Program-made: the position numbers and the translations under genes
Shown: one piece after another, positions 1 through 8,638 of the stretch
How positions within the stretch are numbered: the first letter of the stretch is position 1
Layout: the number at the start of each line of letters is the position of its first letter
Source of the DNA: Xylanibacter brevis ATCC 19188
GTDB lineage: Bacteria > Bacteroidota > Bacteroidia > Bacteroidales > Bacteroidaceae
NCBI RefSeq assembly: GCF_000621725.1
Contig: NZ_JHXM01000014.1
Location: 1-64,000 of the forward strand
Length of the DNA stretch: 64,000 nucleotides
Direction: 5' to 3'
The notes under the pieces: generated by a model
The model's database searches: none
What the model was told of the DNA's origin: nothing
What the model saw: only the letters and a program-made list of their open reading frames with translations

Positions 1-320
1 CACTATTCGCTCGTGATAGTGGCACTGTTGCGTTTATAAACTACGTCATTGGTTATGCTATAGTTAAACTCTTGAAGCGAATCTAGAGTCTAGAATAAGT
101 AATTCTAGAGTCTGGAATGCACGCATCTAGACTCTAGAACCGAGCGATCTAGACTCTAGATGCACTGCAAAAGTGGCACTATTGCAACATAAAAGTGGCA
201 CTATTGCAACATAAAAGTGGCACTATTGCAACATAAAAGTGGCACTATTGCAACATAAAAGTGGCACTATTGCAACATAAAAGCGCCGCTATTCGCGTGG
301 AATATCGGTGCTATAAGTGT
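1..320. repeat. 22-bp phased mixed repeat array (right end; continues off the window)
   Basis: About 14 units follow one another with an exact 22-bp period. Units at 79, 101, 123 and 145 carry a near-palindrome, TCTAGAGTCTAGA or its complement TCTAGACTCTAGA. Units from 167 on carry AAAAGTGGCACTATTGCAAC; five consecutive copies (169-278) are identical and a degenerate one follows at 279. Further left, GTGGCACT at 19 and CACTATT at 1 lie exactly 7 and 8 periods from the matching bases at 173 and 177, and 35-78 holds two decayed units in the same phase. The array sits downstream of the stop of the DUF2264 gene. There is no conserved-repeat/variable-spacer pattern as in CRISPR. Function unknown. 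Confidence 0.85.
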
Positions 321-368
321 TCGATAGTCGTTATCGTGACTCCATTTCCCTTGCTGTGTCCGCCAGCA

Positions 369-1634
369 TCACCAGCGGTCTTTGGTGGTGATGTCATCTG
401 CCCAGCGGTGGTCCTTGGGAAAAGCTTCACCATTCCAGGCCTTCACCTGTGTCCAGGGCTCGGCAGGAGCAGTCCAGAAGTCGTGGTCGGCAGGCAGACC
501 CAGCGGCATCAGCGAGAGCGATGTCATGTAGAGCGAGCCGTTGTTGGTGTACCAGTCGGCCGTCTCAGGCTGATGACCGCAGAAGCCGATGGTGAGGAAG
601 CCACCCTTGTTGTAGTTGTCTTGCTGGTCGTACATGCGGTGCATCACCTTGGTCAGAGCCGCACGCACCTGTCCGTTGCTGAGCTCCTTGGGCAGCGTCT
701 GATACCATGCCATCAGCGCCAGCGGCTGCATGGCTGCCATGCGATAGGGCGTAGAGCGACCTATCACGGGGAAGGTGCCCTCGGGCGAGATGAAACGCTC
801 CAGGATGATGCTGTACTTCTGGGCGCGCTTCAAGGCACGGTCGTAGTATTTCTGATACTCCAGACGCGTGTTGGCCTTGGCGTCGATCATGTTCTGCAGC
901 GTCTCCAAATACATGGCATGGAACACGTAGCTGGAGTAATAGTCGAAGGCAAACACGGGGCCATCGGCATACCAGCCGTCGCCCACGTACCACTCCTCCA
1001 CCTTGCGGATGGTTGTCATCACGCGGTAGTCGTCATACTCACTGAGTCCGGCAGCCTTGGCAATGAAGCTCTCGATGATGCTGGAGAAGAGAAACCAGTT
1101 GGTGTAGGGCGGTTCTATCTTGCGCAGCTTCTTGAACTCCGTGATGTAGCGTTCCTTGGTCACCTTGTCCAGTGGCACCCACAGGGCATCATAGGCACGG
1201 ATAAACGACTCGGCGATATAGGCGGCGTCCACCAGGTTCTGGCCCGACACGCCCCAACACAGATAGTCGGGCGATTTAGGATCCACGCTGTTCTTATACG
1301 ATGCCAGCGCCCACTTGCGCAACTGCTGGCGCTGTTGGCTCTCGCGAGTGCTGTCGTCGGGCAGTGCCAGCCATGGGGCGATGCCCGCCATCAGTCGGCC
1401 AAAGGTCTCCATATACACCACCTTGCGGTTGCGATTGTCGAACGATGGCGAGAACTCCGTCTGCATGTTCTTCTGCAACTGGCCTTGCGCCATGTTCTTG
1501 AGCACGGGCTCAGCCATTCTCTGGGCCTGAATGCACCAGTACTCACGATCGTTCATGGGCAGCCTTCTCTTGTCGCGTGCCGCCATAGGCATTGTCATGA
1601 TAAAGGCGGCCAACAATACTAGTATTTTCCTCAT
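369..1634 (-). CDS. DUF2264 family secreted protein
   Basis: A 421-residue protein that looks like the DUF2264 family (PF10022), whose members are common in polysaccharide utilisation loci of Bacteroidota, especially those for pectins and related plant glycans. My recollection that some members act as glycosidases on uronic-acid-containing side chains is unverified. The start is placed at the Met beginning MRKILVLLAAF, because this gives a clear signal peptide (about residues 1-19, ending near AARD); a start 33 bp upstream would put a charged stretch before it. Many Trp and aromatic residues (GDGWYADGP, FAFDYYSSY) suit an alpha/alpha-barrel carbohydrate-active fold. It is transcribed divergently from the GH28 gene, with back-to-back promoters between them, so it probably belongs to the same locus. 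Confidence 0.8.
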   Translation of the reverse strand: MRKILVLLAAFIMTMPMAARDKRRLPMNDREYWCIQAQRMAEPVLKNMAQGQLQKNMQTEFSPSFDNRNRKVVYMETFGRLMAGIAPWLALPDDSTRESQQRQQLRKWALASYKNSVDPKSPDYLCWGVSGQNLVDAAYIAESFIRAYDALWVPLDKVTKERYITEFKKLRKIEPPYTNWFLFSSIIESFIAKAAGLSEYDDYRVMTTIRKVEEWYVGDGWYADGPVFAFDYYSSYVFHAMYLETLQNMIDAKANTRLEYQKYYDRALKRAQKYSIILERFISPEGTFPVIGRSTPYRMAAMQPLALMAWYQTLPKELSNGQVRAALTKVMHRMYDQQDNYNKGGFLTIGFCGHQPETADWYTNNGSLYMTSLSLMPLGLPADHDFWTAPAEPWTQVKAWNGEAFPKDHRWADDITTKDRW

Positions 1635-1664
1635 TTTATTTGATAGTTTTAGTCCTTTATGCGA

Positions 1665-1672
1665 CAAAGGTA
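1665..1672 (-). promoter_or_regulatory. Bacteroidota -7 box for the DUF2264 gene
   Basis: Reads TACCTTTG on the minus strand, matching TAnnTTTG, 30 bp upstream of the chosen DUF2264 start. A TTTG lies 23 bp further upstream, slightly more than the usual spacing. Confidence 0.6.
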
Positions 1673-1701
1673 CGAATTTTTTTCGAAAAAAAATGCAAAT
1701 G

Positions 1702-1733
1702 TTTTGTCAATTTAAATAAAAAGTGTATCTTTG
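1702..1733 (+). promoter_or_regulatory. Promoter of the GH28-SusC-SusD operon
   Basis: TTTTG at 1702-1706 and TATCTTTG at 1726-1733 are separated by 19 bp, a textbook Bacteroidota -33/-7 pair. Transcription would begin near 1740, which rules out the in-frame ATG at 1731 as the start of the GH28 gene. Confidence 0.75.
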
Positions 1734-1784
1734 TCCCAAACTAAAAACTACATCAACTATTACTCCATCTTAAAGATGGTATTT

Positions 1785-3104
1785 ATGAGAACACATACCA
1801 TAATACTTTTGCTCTTCATGGCCTTAGTCATGCATGCGCAAGAAACATACGACCCTCTACTCTTTGGAGCTAAGGGTGATGGCCTGACAGATGACGCTGT
1901 CGCACTACAGAAAGCCATAGACCGATGCGCTGCCGACGGTGGCGGACGCGTGCTATTGCGCCGCGGACACACGTTTATGGCCGGTCCTGTGGAACTGAAG
2001 TCGAACGTAGAACTGCACCTCGAGGCTACCGCCATGCTGATAGCCAATCCCGATGAATCTATCTATCACCTGAGTGCCTTCGGCGAGAACCGGGGCGAGG
2101 GCATGCTGTGGCTCTGGGCCGAACATGCTGAGAATATCAGCATCTGCGGCAAGGGCACCATTCATGGCAACGGCATCAGGTTTATGGGTGCCGAGCTGAG
2201 CGACAGCTACGAGCTGAAGCCACTGGCCGCCCCCACCTTTGACCCGCGTCCGCACGTGCTGACGCTGACCGACTGCCGCAACCTGCTGATACGCGATGTG
2301 ACCATCTGCGAGGGCGCCTACTGGACGGTGCACCTGATAGGCTGCGACGGCGCCGTGATAGACGGCATCAACCTGCTGAACAACCTGAAGATACGCAATG
2401 GCGACGGCATTGACCTGGACCACTCGCGCCATGTGCGCATCGCTAACTGCCACATCACAAGTGGCGACGACTGCATCTGTCTGAAAAACCGCAGGGAGTT
2501 TGCCGAGTACGGGCCCTGCCACGACATCGTGGTCAGCAACTGCGTGATGGCCTCGCGCTCGTGCGCAATTAAAATAGGTAGCGAGAACATGGACTCTATC
2601 TACAACGTCTCATTTGCCAACTGCATCATCACTCGCTCTAACCGCGGACTGGGCATCCAGAACCGCGACGAGGGCACCGTGACCGACGTCACCTTCGCGA
2701 ACATCCAGATGGACCTGCAGTTGTGGAGCGATGTGTGGTGGGGCAAGGCCGAACCCATCTATGTGACCAGCTATCCGCGCGCCAACGGCAACCATAAGGA
2801 TCAGAACTGGCGCTTCCCCAAGGGCCAGACCGAAGGTCGCTGTGGCGAGGTGAGCCGCATCAGCTTCAGCAACATCACCGCCACCAGCCCCAACGTATGC
2901 TTCGTAGGTGGCGACGTGGCGGGCAAGGTGAAGGACATCTACTTCAACAACGTGCGCATCAAAAAAAGCCAAGGGGCGATGCCCAGCGGCCAACTGTCAA
3001 TAGACAAGCGCCCCTGCAAGGGCGAAGGCTTCCTCGCTGTAGATGAGCAGCTATGGGCCACCGACTGCCCCGTGATGACAGAAAACGCTTTTATCAACAA
3101 ATAA
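1785..3104 (+). CDS. Glycoside hydrolase family 28 (polygalacturonase-like)
   Basis: A secreted pectinase-type enzyme of 439 residues with a right-handed beta-helix, expected to hydrolyse galacturonan or rhamnogalacturonan backbones. The N-terminal signature after the signal peptide (FGAKGDGLTDDAVALQKAID) is the usual start of GH28 helices. Catalytic-region motifs are seen in order: NGDGIDLD, TSGDDCICLKN with the Asp pair, CAIKIGSE, and RGLGIQNRDEG, in place of the classic NTDG/DD/GHG/RIK set. Two close ATGs (1776 and 1785) both give a signal peptide; 1785 gives the cleaner MRTHTIILLLFMALVMHAQ. It is followed 33 bp later by SusC, so it is the first gene of a small utilisation operon. Confidence 0.88.
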   Translation: MRTHTIILLLFMALVMHAQETYDPLLFGAKGDGLTDDAVALQKAIDRCAADGGGRVLLRRGHTFMAGPVELKSNVELHLEATAMLIANPDESIYHLSAFGENRGEGMLWLWAEHAENISICGKGTIHGNGIRFMGAELSDSYELKPLAAPTFDPRPHVLTLTDCRNLLIRDVTICEGAYWTVHLIGCDGAVIDGINLLNNLKIRNGDGIDLDHSRHVRIANCHITSGDDCICLKNRREFAEYGPCHDIVVSNCVMASRSCAIKIGSENMDSIYNVSFANCIITRSNRGLGIQNRDEGTVTDVTFANIQMDLQLWSDVWWGKAEPIYVTSYPRANGNHKDQNWRFPKGQTEGRCGEVSRISFSNITATSPNVCFVGGDVAGKVKDIYFNNVRIKKSQGAMPSGQLSIDKRPCKGEGFLAVDEQLWATDCPVMTENAFINK

Positions 3105-3137
3105 TTTTTTTATCACTAACCCTAAAAAACTAACTTT

Positions 3138-6100
3138 ATGCAAAACGTACAAAAAACATTCAGCCGAGTGCTGATGCTTGCTTTGCTTATGATGGTCAGC
3201 ACCATGGCCTGGGCACAGCAGCGCATCACCGGTACTGTACAGGACGGTAAGGGTGAACCTCTTATCGGCGTAAGCGTTGTGGAAACAGGTACTACCAATG
3301 GTACGGTGACCGACGCTGATGGTAAGTTTGCGATCTCTGTGAAACAGGGCGCGCGCTTGGACATAACCTATATCGGTTATACCAAGAAGACGGTGGCAGC
3401 ACGCAACGGCATGACTGTTAAACTGGAAGAAGACAACAAGCTGCTCAACGAAGTGGTAGTAGTAGGTTATGGCACCATGCGCCGCAAAGACGTGACCTCG
3501 TCTATCACCACCGTGCAGGCTAAGGACCTGAACCAGGGTGTGTTCACCGATCCCGCACAGATGCTGCAAGGTAAGGTGGCTGGTCTGACCGTCACATCTA
3601 GCGGTGACCCCAATGGTTCACCTTCAATCACCCTTCGTGGTGTCAGCTCTCTGCGTGAAGGTGCTGCCATGTCTCCTTATTATGTCATCGACGGTATCCC
3701 TGGTGTTGACATCTCGATGGTAGCTCCCGATGATATTGAGAGTATCGACGTGCTGCGCGATGCTTCTGCAACAGCTATCTATGGTTCAAAGGCTGCCAAT
3801 GGTGTGATCATCATCACCACGAAGAGCGGAAGAGAGGGTAAGACAAATATCACATACAATGCTTATGTAGCTTTGGATAAGGTACTGAAGACTCTTGATA
3901 TGGCTTCTGCAACCGAACTGCGTAACAGCGGTCTGCTGACACCTGCACAGGATGGCGGTGGTGATACCGACTGGCAGGACGAGGTGCTGCGCACAGGTGT
4001 AAGCCACAACCATAACGTAAGTATCAGTGGTGGAAACCAGCAAACCAAGTATATGGCCTCTGTCAACTACATGAATCGTCAGGGTGTGGTTCTCGGCACA
4101 GGTATGAACCGTGTGAATGCTCGTACGTTGTTGACCAGTAGCCTGCTGAAGGATCGTTTGGAGATTTCTCTGGGCGTGAATGCTATGCAGGGTAAGTTCA
4201 AGGGCGTGCCTATGCGCGTTTCTACTGGTGGCGATGCTGGTATGAGTGTGCTTGATGCCATGAACTATTATTCTCCTACCAACCCCGTTCGCAATGCTGA
4301 TGGCACATGGTATGAGAGCTATATTGGTTCTGCCAACTATAACCCCCTGTCAATGATCTATGAGGACAGCAATCAGAATGAATGGCGCCGTCTGCAATAC
4401 ATTGCCAAAGGTTCGTTGAAGATTATTGACGGATTGGTATGGCATGCAAACTATTCTTACGACAGTGGCCAGAACACCTATAGCTGGTATGAGTCTCATC
4501 AGACTCAGATGAACAAGGGCTTTGATGGTCGTGCCCATCGCGATACTTATCTGCGTCACAACCAGACCTTCGAGACCTATGGTAACTACGATGTAACCTT
4601 CAACGATATTCACAAGCTTGGCTTGATGGCTGGTTATTCTTGGGAAGAGCGTGAGGATGGTGATGGCTTTGGTGTTACCGTTAATAACTTCTATAACGAT
4701 GAGACTAGTTTCTGGAACTTGCGCTATGCTAACAATATCAATGGTATCAGCGATGTAACCGGTTCTTCGAAGTCGCAGATTCGTAACATCTCTTTCTATG
4801 GTCGTGTGAACTACTCGTTCAACAGCCGCTATATGTTGCAGGCTACAATCCGTCGTGACGGTTCTTCTGTATTCGGTGCTGACCATAAGTGGGGTACCTT
4901 CCCCTCTGTATCTGCAGCATGGAACATCACAGAGGAGGAGTTCATGAAGGATCAGAATATCTTCGACCAGTTGAAGCTTCGTCTGGGTTATGGTGTCAGC
5001 GGTAATGCTATGGGCTTTGGTGCTTATGACGCTATCACAACCTTTGGTCTGAATGGCAGATCGTTTGAGTACATCCTGCCTGATGGAACTTCTAAGACCA
5101 TGTATGGCATCTCTGCACAGAACAACGGTAACCCCAAATTGAAGTGGGAGCGTACTGCCATGTTCAACGTAGGTATCGACTTCGCATTCCTGGGTGGCCG
5201 CATCAACGGTAGCATTGAATACTATAACAAGAAGACTTCTGACCTGATTTGGAACTACGCTGTTTCTACCAATATTTATCCTTTGGATTGGATTCGTGCT
5301 AACGTAGGTGATATTAGTAACAAGGGTATTGAGTTGAACTTGAATGCTACTCCTGTGAAGACGAAGGACTTCCAGTGGCAGACCACAATCAACCTGTCAC
5401 ACAACAAGAATACCGTTGACAAGCTGTCAAACGCTCTGTATTCTGTAGATTATGTTGACGAGGGTAACCCCAACATCGGTGGTATCTCTTCAAATGCTAA
5501 TACACAGCGTATCATGGAGGGTGAGCCTCTCGGTACATTCTGGACCTATCAGCATGCAGGCTATGACGCCAACGGTAACTCTGTATTCTTTGTTCATGAC
5601 ATTACAAAGCATCAGGATGCTTCTGGCAATATTCAGGCTGATACCTATCAGGATGCCAATGGTAACTGGGTAACCTCTAGTCCTAAGTATGAGGATAAGA
5701 CCAAGGTTGGCTGCGCTCAGCCAAAGTTGGTTTATGGTTGGAACAATACACTGAACTATAAGAACTGGAACCTCACAGCCTTCTTCCAGGGTGTGATTGG
5801 TAACAAGATCTTGAATGCTACAAAGGCACACTATAGCTTCCAGGGACACCTTGCTGGTGGTAAGAACGTTCTTTCTGAAGTTATTAATGATCCTGTTTGG
5901 AAGGCTGATGCTAATGCTCATATTCCCAGCGACAAGTATCTGGAGAATGGTAGCTATCTGCGTTTGTCAAGCCTCTCACTGGGCTACACCTTCAAGAATC
6001 TTGATGGTTGGGCACAGAGCGTACAGCTCTATGCTACCTGCAACAACCTGTTGACCATTACTGGTTACGATGGTATCGACCCCGAAGTCAACCTTGGTGG

Positions 6101-6182
6101 TCTGACTCCTGGTATCGATTATCGTGAGACTTTCTATCCTCACACTCGCTCATTCATGTTTGGTGCTAAGATTAACTTCTAA
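3138..6182 (+). CDS. SusC/RagA-type TonB-dependent transporter
   Basis: Outer-membrane barrel of 1014 residues that imports oligosaccharides using TonB energy, partnered by the SusD lipoprotein 11 bp downstream. Residues 1-26 form a signal peptide (ends AWAQ). A carboxypeptidase-regulatory-like domain follows (RITGTVQDGKGEPLIGVSV), then the plug with VVVGYGTMRRKDVTSSI, LQGKVAGLTV and YYVIDGIPGV, and a long beta-barrel ending in the aromatic residue of GAKINF. Codon use is strongly biased to CGT, GGT and GCT, unlike most neighbours, which suggests a highly expressed transporter. The upstream GH28 points to a pectic substrate, but this is inference. Confidence 0.95.
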   Translation: MQNVQKTFSRVLMLALLMMVSTMAWAQQRITGTVQDGKGEPLIGVSVVETGTTNGTVTDADGKFAISVKQGARLDITYIGYTKKTVAARNGMTVKLEEDNKLLNEVVVVGYGTMRRKDVTSSITTVQAKDLNQGVFTDPAQMLQGKVAGLTVTSSGDPNGSPSITLRGVSSLREGAAMSPYYVIDGIPGVDISMVAPDDIESIDVLRDASATAIYGSKAANGVIIITTKSGREGKTNITYNAYVALDKVLKTLDMASATELRNSGLLTPAQDGGGDTDWQDEVLRTGVSHNHNVSISGGNQQTKYMASVNYMNRQGVVLGTGMNRVNARTLLTSSLLKDRLEISLGVNAMQGKFKGVPMRVSTGGDAGMSVLDAMNYYSPTNPVRNADGTWYESYIGSANYNPLSMIYEDSNQNEWRRLQYIAKGSLKIIDGLVWHANYSYDSGQNTYSWYESHQTQMNKGFDGRAHRDTYLRHNQTFETYGNYDVTFNDIHKLGLMAGYSWEEREDGDGFGVTVNNFYNDETSFWNLRYANNINGISDVTGSSKSQIRNISFYGRVNYSFNSRYMLQATIRRDGSSVFGADHKWGTFPSVSAAWNITEEEFMKDQNIFDQLKLRLGYGVSGNAMGFGAYDAITTFGLNGRSFEYILPDGTSKTMYGISAQNNGNPKLKWERTAMFNVGIDFAFLGGRINGSIEYYNKKTSDLIWNYAVSTNIYPLDWIRANVGDISNKGIELNLNATPVKTKDFQWQTTINLSHNKNTVDKLSNALYSVDYVDEGNPNIGGISSNANTQRIMEGEPLGTFWTYQHAGYDANGNSVFFVHDITKHQDASGNIQADTYQDANGNWVTSSPKYEDKTKVGCAQPKLVYGWNNTLNYKNWNLTAFFQGVIGNKILNATKAHYSFQGHLAGGKNVLSEVINDPVWKADANAHIPSDKYLENGSYLRLSSLSLGYTFKNLDGWAQSVQLYATCNNLLTITGYDGIDPEVNLGGLTPGIDYRETFYPHTRSFMFGAKINF

Positions 6183-6193
6183 AAATTACGATT

Positions 6194-7909
6194 ATGACTA
6201 AGAATAGCATAAAATATTTCCTCCTTGCTGGTTCCGTTTGCTGTGCAACAAGCACGGTTTTGACCAGCTGTAGTGACTTGGATGTCACTCCTGAGGCTCA
6301 GTTTACAGCCTATCCCGACACTGAGGAGGCAGTTGAGGCTCAGATGGCCAGTGTATACTACGAACTGCTTGGCACATTGGGTCGTCGATATATGGAAGCT
6401 CAAGCGCTGTCAAGCGATGAGTGGATTGGTATTTCCTTTGATGGTGACTATTCTGATGATGGTATCTATGCTCAGAATTCACTGCACAACTTCACCGCTA
6501 CCAGCGCATGTTTTGACTGGTATAAAAATGTGACTGGTGCTATAGTAGATGCCAACAAGGTTATCTTGAGCATGGGTGGTGAAGAGAATAACGCCACTGC
6601 TTCGGCACGTTTCATGCGCGCTTACTTTACTTGGATTCTGGTAGATTGCTTTGGTGATTCTCCAATCCTGGACCGTGTTTTTGCTGAGGGCGAACAAGTG
6701 GATCGTGCTCCTCGCGCAGATGTGACTAAATGGATTGAGAGTGAGTTGAAGACAATCATTCCTTTGTTGCCGACAAATGTTGACTTGTCTACCTATGGCA
6801 AGCCCACGAAGTATGTTGCAGAGGCTCTATTGGCTAAGTTGTATATCAACTGGCCTGTCTATACTGCCGAGGATGTGACAAAGTATGACGCTGCTGCTTA
6901 TAGCAACGAACACTTGGATGATGTAGTTGCTCTGGTTGACGATATCGTTGCAAGTGGTAAATTCAGTATCTCAGAAGGCTCGGATGGCTATCGTTCAAAG
7001 TTCTGGCCTAACAATGGCGTTCAGATTAAGGACTTTATCTATGCAATGCCTTACGATGCCATCACAGCTCAGGGTTTCCAGTACGCTCGTCCACGCATTT
7101 GGCGTCAGGGACGTAATGACGGTCAGGGCGGACCTGGTTACTTCGGTACCGATATCGGCAAATCTACTGGTGGTAACTTCTCTATTACACCTGAGTTCGC
7201 TGATCTGCTGATGGCTCTGCCTACTGACGATCGTCAGGAGAATATCCTTGCAGGCAAGATCTATATGTTTGATCCTACGACTTTCGCTAAGACCACTACA
7301 CCTTATAAATATAATGGTGAGGAGGTTACGCTCGACAAGACTATCCGCCTGAAGTATACTGATGCTGAGAGCAACGCACACTATATTGAGTGGGCTGATG
7401 GTATTGCAGATCCTTCAATCTATCCTGTTGATTGCGCTACGCTGAATACTGGTAAGGATGTTAAGGGTTGGAGCCAGGGCTATAAGTCAGTCAAGTACTT
7501 CGTAGTTCGTGAGGACTTTATCAACGATCGTAACCAGTCTAATGACTTGCCAATCTTCCGTCTGGCTGATATGCTGTTGCTGAAGGCTGAGGCTATTACT
7601 CGTGGCGCTACTGCTACCAATGGCGAAACAGCACAGAGCCTGCTGAACCAGATTCGTGATTACGTTCATGCTCCTCGATTTAATGGTACTCCTACTTTGG
7701 ATGATATCTATGATGAGCGTGGTCGTGAGCTGTTCGATGAGAACTGGCGTCGTAACGACATGATTCGTTTCGGTCATTTCGAGGATGAATACGGTTTCCA
7801 CCGTCATGGCTTCCCAACAGCTCGCTTCGACAAGGAATGTCGTATATTCCCCATTCCACAGGCTACTCTTGATGTGAACACCAACTGGAAACAGAACGCT
7901 GGTTATTAA
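6194..7909 (+). CDS. SusD/RagB family glycan-binding lipoprotein
   Basis: The 571-residue surface lipoprotein that caps the preceding SusC barrel and binds the glycan. The lipobox VLTSC puts the lipidated Cys at residue 26. The TPR-rich SusD fold is supported by the N-terminal segment with YYELLGTLGRRYMEAQ, the RFMRAYFTWILVDCFGDSPI helix pair, and the C-terminal signature FRLADMLLLKAEAITRG followed by DERGRELFDENWRRNDMIRF. It shares the high-expression codon bias of the SusC gene and is the last gene of this operon; a hairpin follows its stop after about 20 bp. Confidence 0.95.
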   Translation: MTKNSIKYFLLAGSVCCATSTVLTSCSDLDVTPEAQFTAYPDTEEAVEAQMASVYYELLGTLGRRYMEAQALSSDEWIGISFDGDYSDDGIYAQNSLHNFTATSACFDWYKNVTGAIVDANKVILSMGGEENNATASARFMRAYFTWILVDCFGDSPILDRVFAEGEQVDRAPRADVTKWIESELKTIIPLLPTNVDLSTYGKPTKYVAEALLAKLYINWPVYTAEDVTKYDAAAYSNEHLDDVVALVDDIVASGKFSISEGSDGYRSKFWPNNGVQIKDFIYAMPYDAITAQGFQYARPRIWRQGRNDGQGGPGYFGTDIGKSTGGNFSITPEFADLLMALPTDDRQENILAGKIYMFDPTTFAKTTTPYKYNGEEVTLDKTIRLKYTDAESNAHYIEWADGIADPSIYPVDCATLNTGKDVKGWSQGYKSVKYFVVREDFINDRNQSNDLPIFRLADMLLLKAEAITRGATATNGETAQSLLNQIRDYVHAPRFNGTPTLDDIYDERGRELFDENWRRNDMIRFGHFEDEYGFHRHGFPTARFDKECRIFPIPQATLDVNTNWKQNAGY

Positions 7910-7930
7910 TACCTGGTATTAAACGATAAG

Positions 7931-8030
7931 AAAAGTGCCGCTATTCGATGGGAATAGTGGCACTTTTCCTTGTGTAAAGTGGCACTTTTCTCTAAGAAAA
8001 CGATAGGGTTACTTTTCTTGGAAGTGCAAA
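7931..8030 (+). repeat. Short 22-bp phased repeat array; first two units form a hairpin
   Basis: GTGCCGCTATTC begins at 7935, GTGGCACTTTTC at 7957, GTGGCACTTTTC again at 7979, CGATAGGG at 8001 and GTGCAAAA at 8024: steps of 22, 22, 22 and 23 bp. The units match the AAAAGTGGCACTATT type of the array at 1-320 and, at 7997, the AAAAGTATAGG type of the array at 52303. The first two units are in opposite sense and pair as a 16-bp stem (7931-7946 with 7952-7967) followed by TTTTCC, so they may also act as the terminator of the SusD gene. Confidence 0.7.
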
Positions 8031-8067
8031 AAATAGGGCAATAGGTCTCTTTTTCGAAAAAAAAATG

Positions 8068-8075
8068 TAACTTTG
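8068..8075 (+). promoter_or_regulatory. Possible -7 box for the ECF sigma gene
   Basis: TAACTTTG matches TAnnTTTG and lies 44 bp upstream of the sigma-factor ATG. No clear TTTG is seen at the -33 distance. Confidence 0.5.
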
Positions 8076-8119
8076 CCGTAACTTTTATATCCGTCAGTCG
8101 TCTTAATATAATAGAGAGG

Positions 8120-8638
8120 ATGAAAGAAATCAGTTTTCGCACCCATGTGTTGCCGCTGAAGAATGAGCTCTTCCGCCTGGCACTTCGCATCACTCTCAAC
8201 AGGGCTGATGCCGAAGATGTGGTGCAGGAAACCATGATAAAAGTCTGGAACCGACGTGATCGGTGGAACGAGATAGAGTCGATAGAGGCTTTTTGTCTGA
8301 CCATCTGCAGAAATGTAGCGCTCGACCATCAGAAACGAATGGAAAACCAGAACGCATCTCTCGAAGACGGGAACCACGACGCACCCGACAACTCATACAG
8401 CGCCAACCCAGAAGAACAGATGGTGCAGCGCAACAGAGTGGAACGCGTCAGACAGCTGATGGAACAACTGCCCGAGAAACAACGCACCTGTATGCAGCTG
8501 CGAGATGTCGAGGGAAAAAGCTATAAAGAGATTGCCACCGTGATGGACATCAGCGAACAGCAGGTGAAGATCAACATCTTCCGCGCCCGTCAAACTATTA
8601 AACAGAAATTTACTCAAGAAGAACAATATGGACTATAA
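8120..8638 (+). CDS. ECF-type RNA polymerase sigma factor
   Basis: A 172-residue sigma-70 family factor of the extracytoplasmic-function type. Region 2 is seen at about residues 10-75 (LRITLNRADAEDVVQETMIKVW), and region 4 with its helix-turn-helix at about 110-165 (LPEKQRTCMQLRDVEGKSYKEIA, then QQVKINIFRARQTIK). The linker between them is acidic and Asn/Asp-rich. The stop codon overlaps the start of the next gene by 11 bp, so the two are translationally coupled; the partner looks like a membrane anti-sigma. No outer-membrane FecA-like gene with an N-terminal signalling domain is adjacent, so the signal is unknown. Confidence 0.92.
   Translation: MKEISFRTHVLPLKNELFRLALRITLNRADAEDVVQETMIKVWNRRDRWNEIESIEAFCLTICRNVALDHQKRMENQNASLEDGNHDAPDNSYSANPEEQMVQRNRVERVRQLMEQLPEKQRTCMQLRDVEGKSYKEIATVMDISEQQVKINIFRARQTIKQKFTQEEQYGL

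Noticed and set aside
169..278. Possible CRISPR array from five exact 22-bp repeats
   Set aside because: Repeats abut directly with no spacers, and no cas gene is present.
261..1622. Long plus-strand ORF of about 450 codons
   Set aside because: It starts inside the repeat array and runs antisense to the DUF2264 gene, which has a signal peptide and family signature; the plus frame has no domain character.
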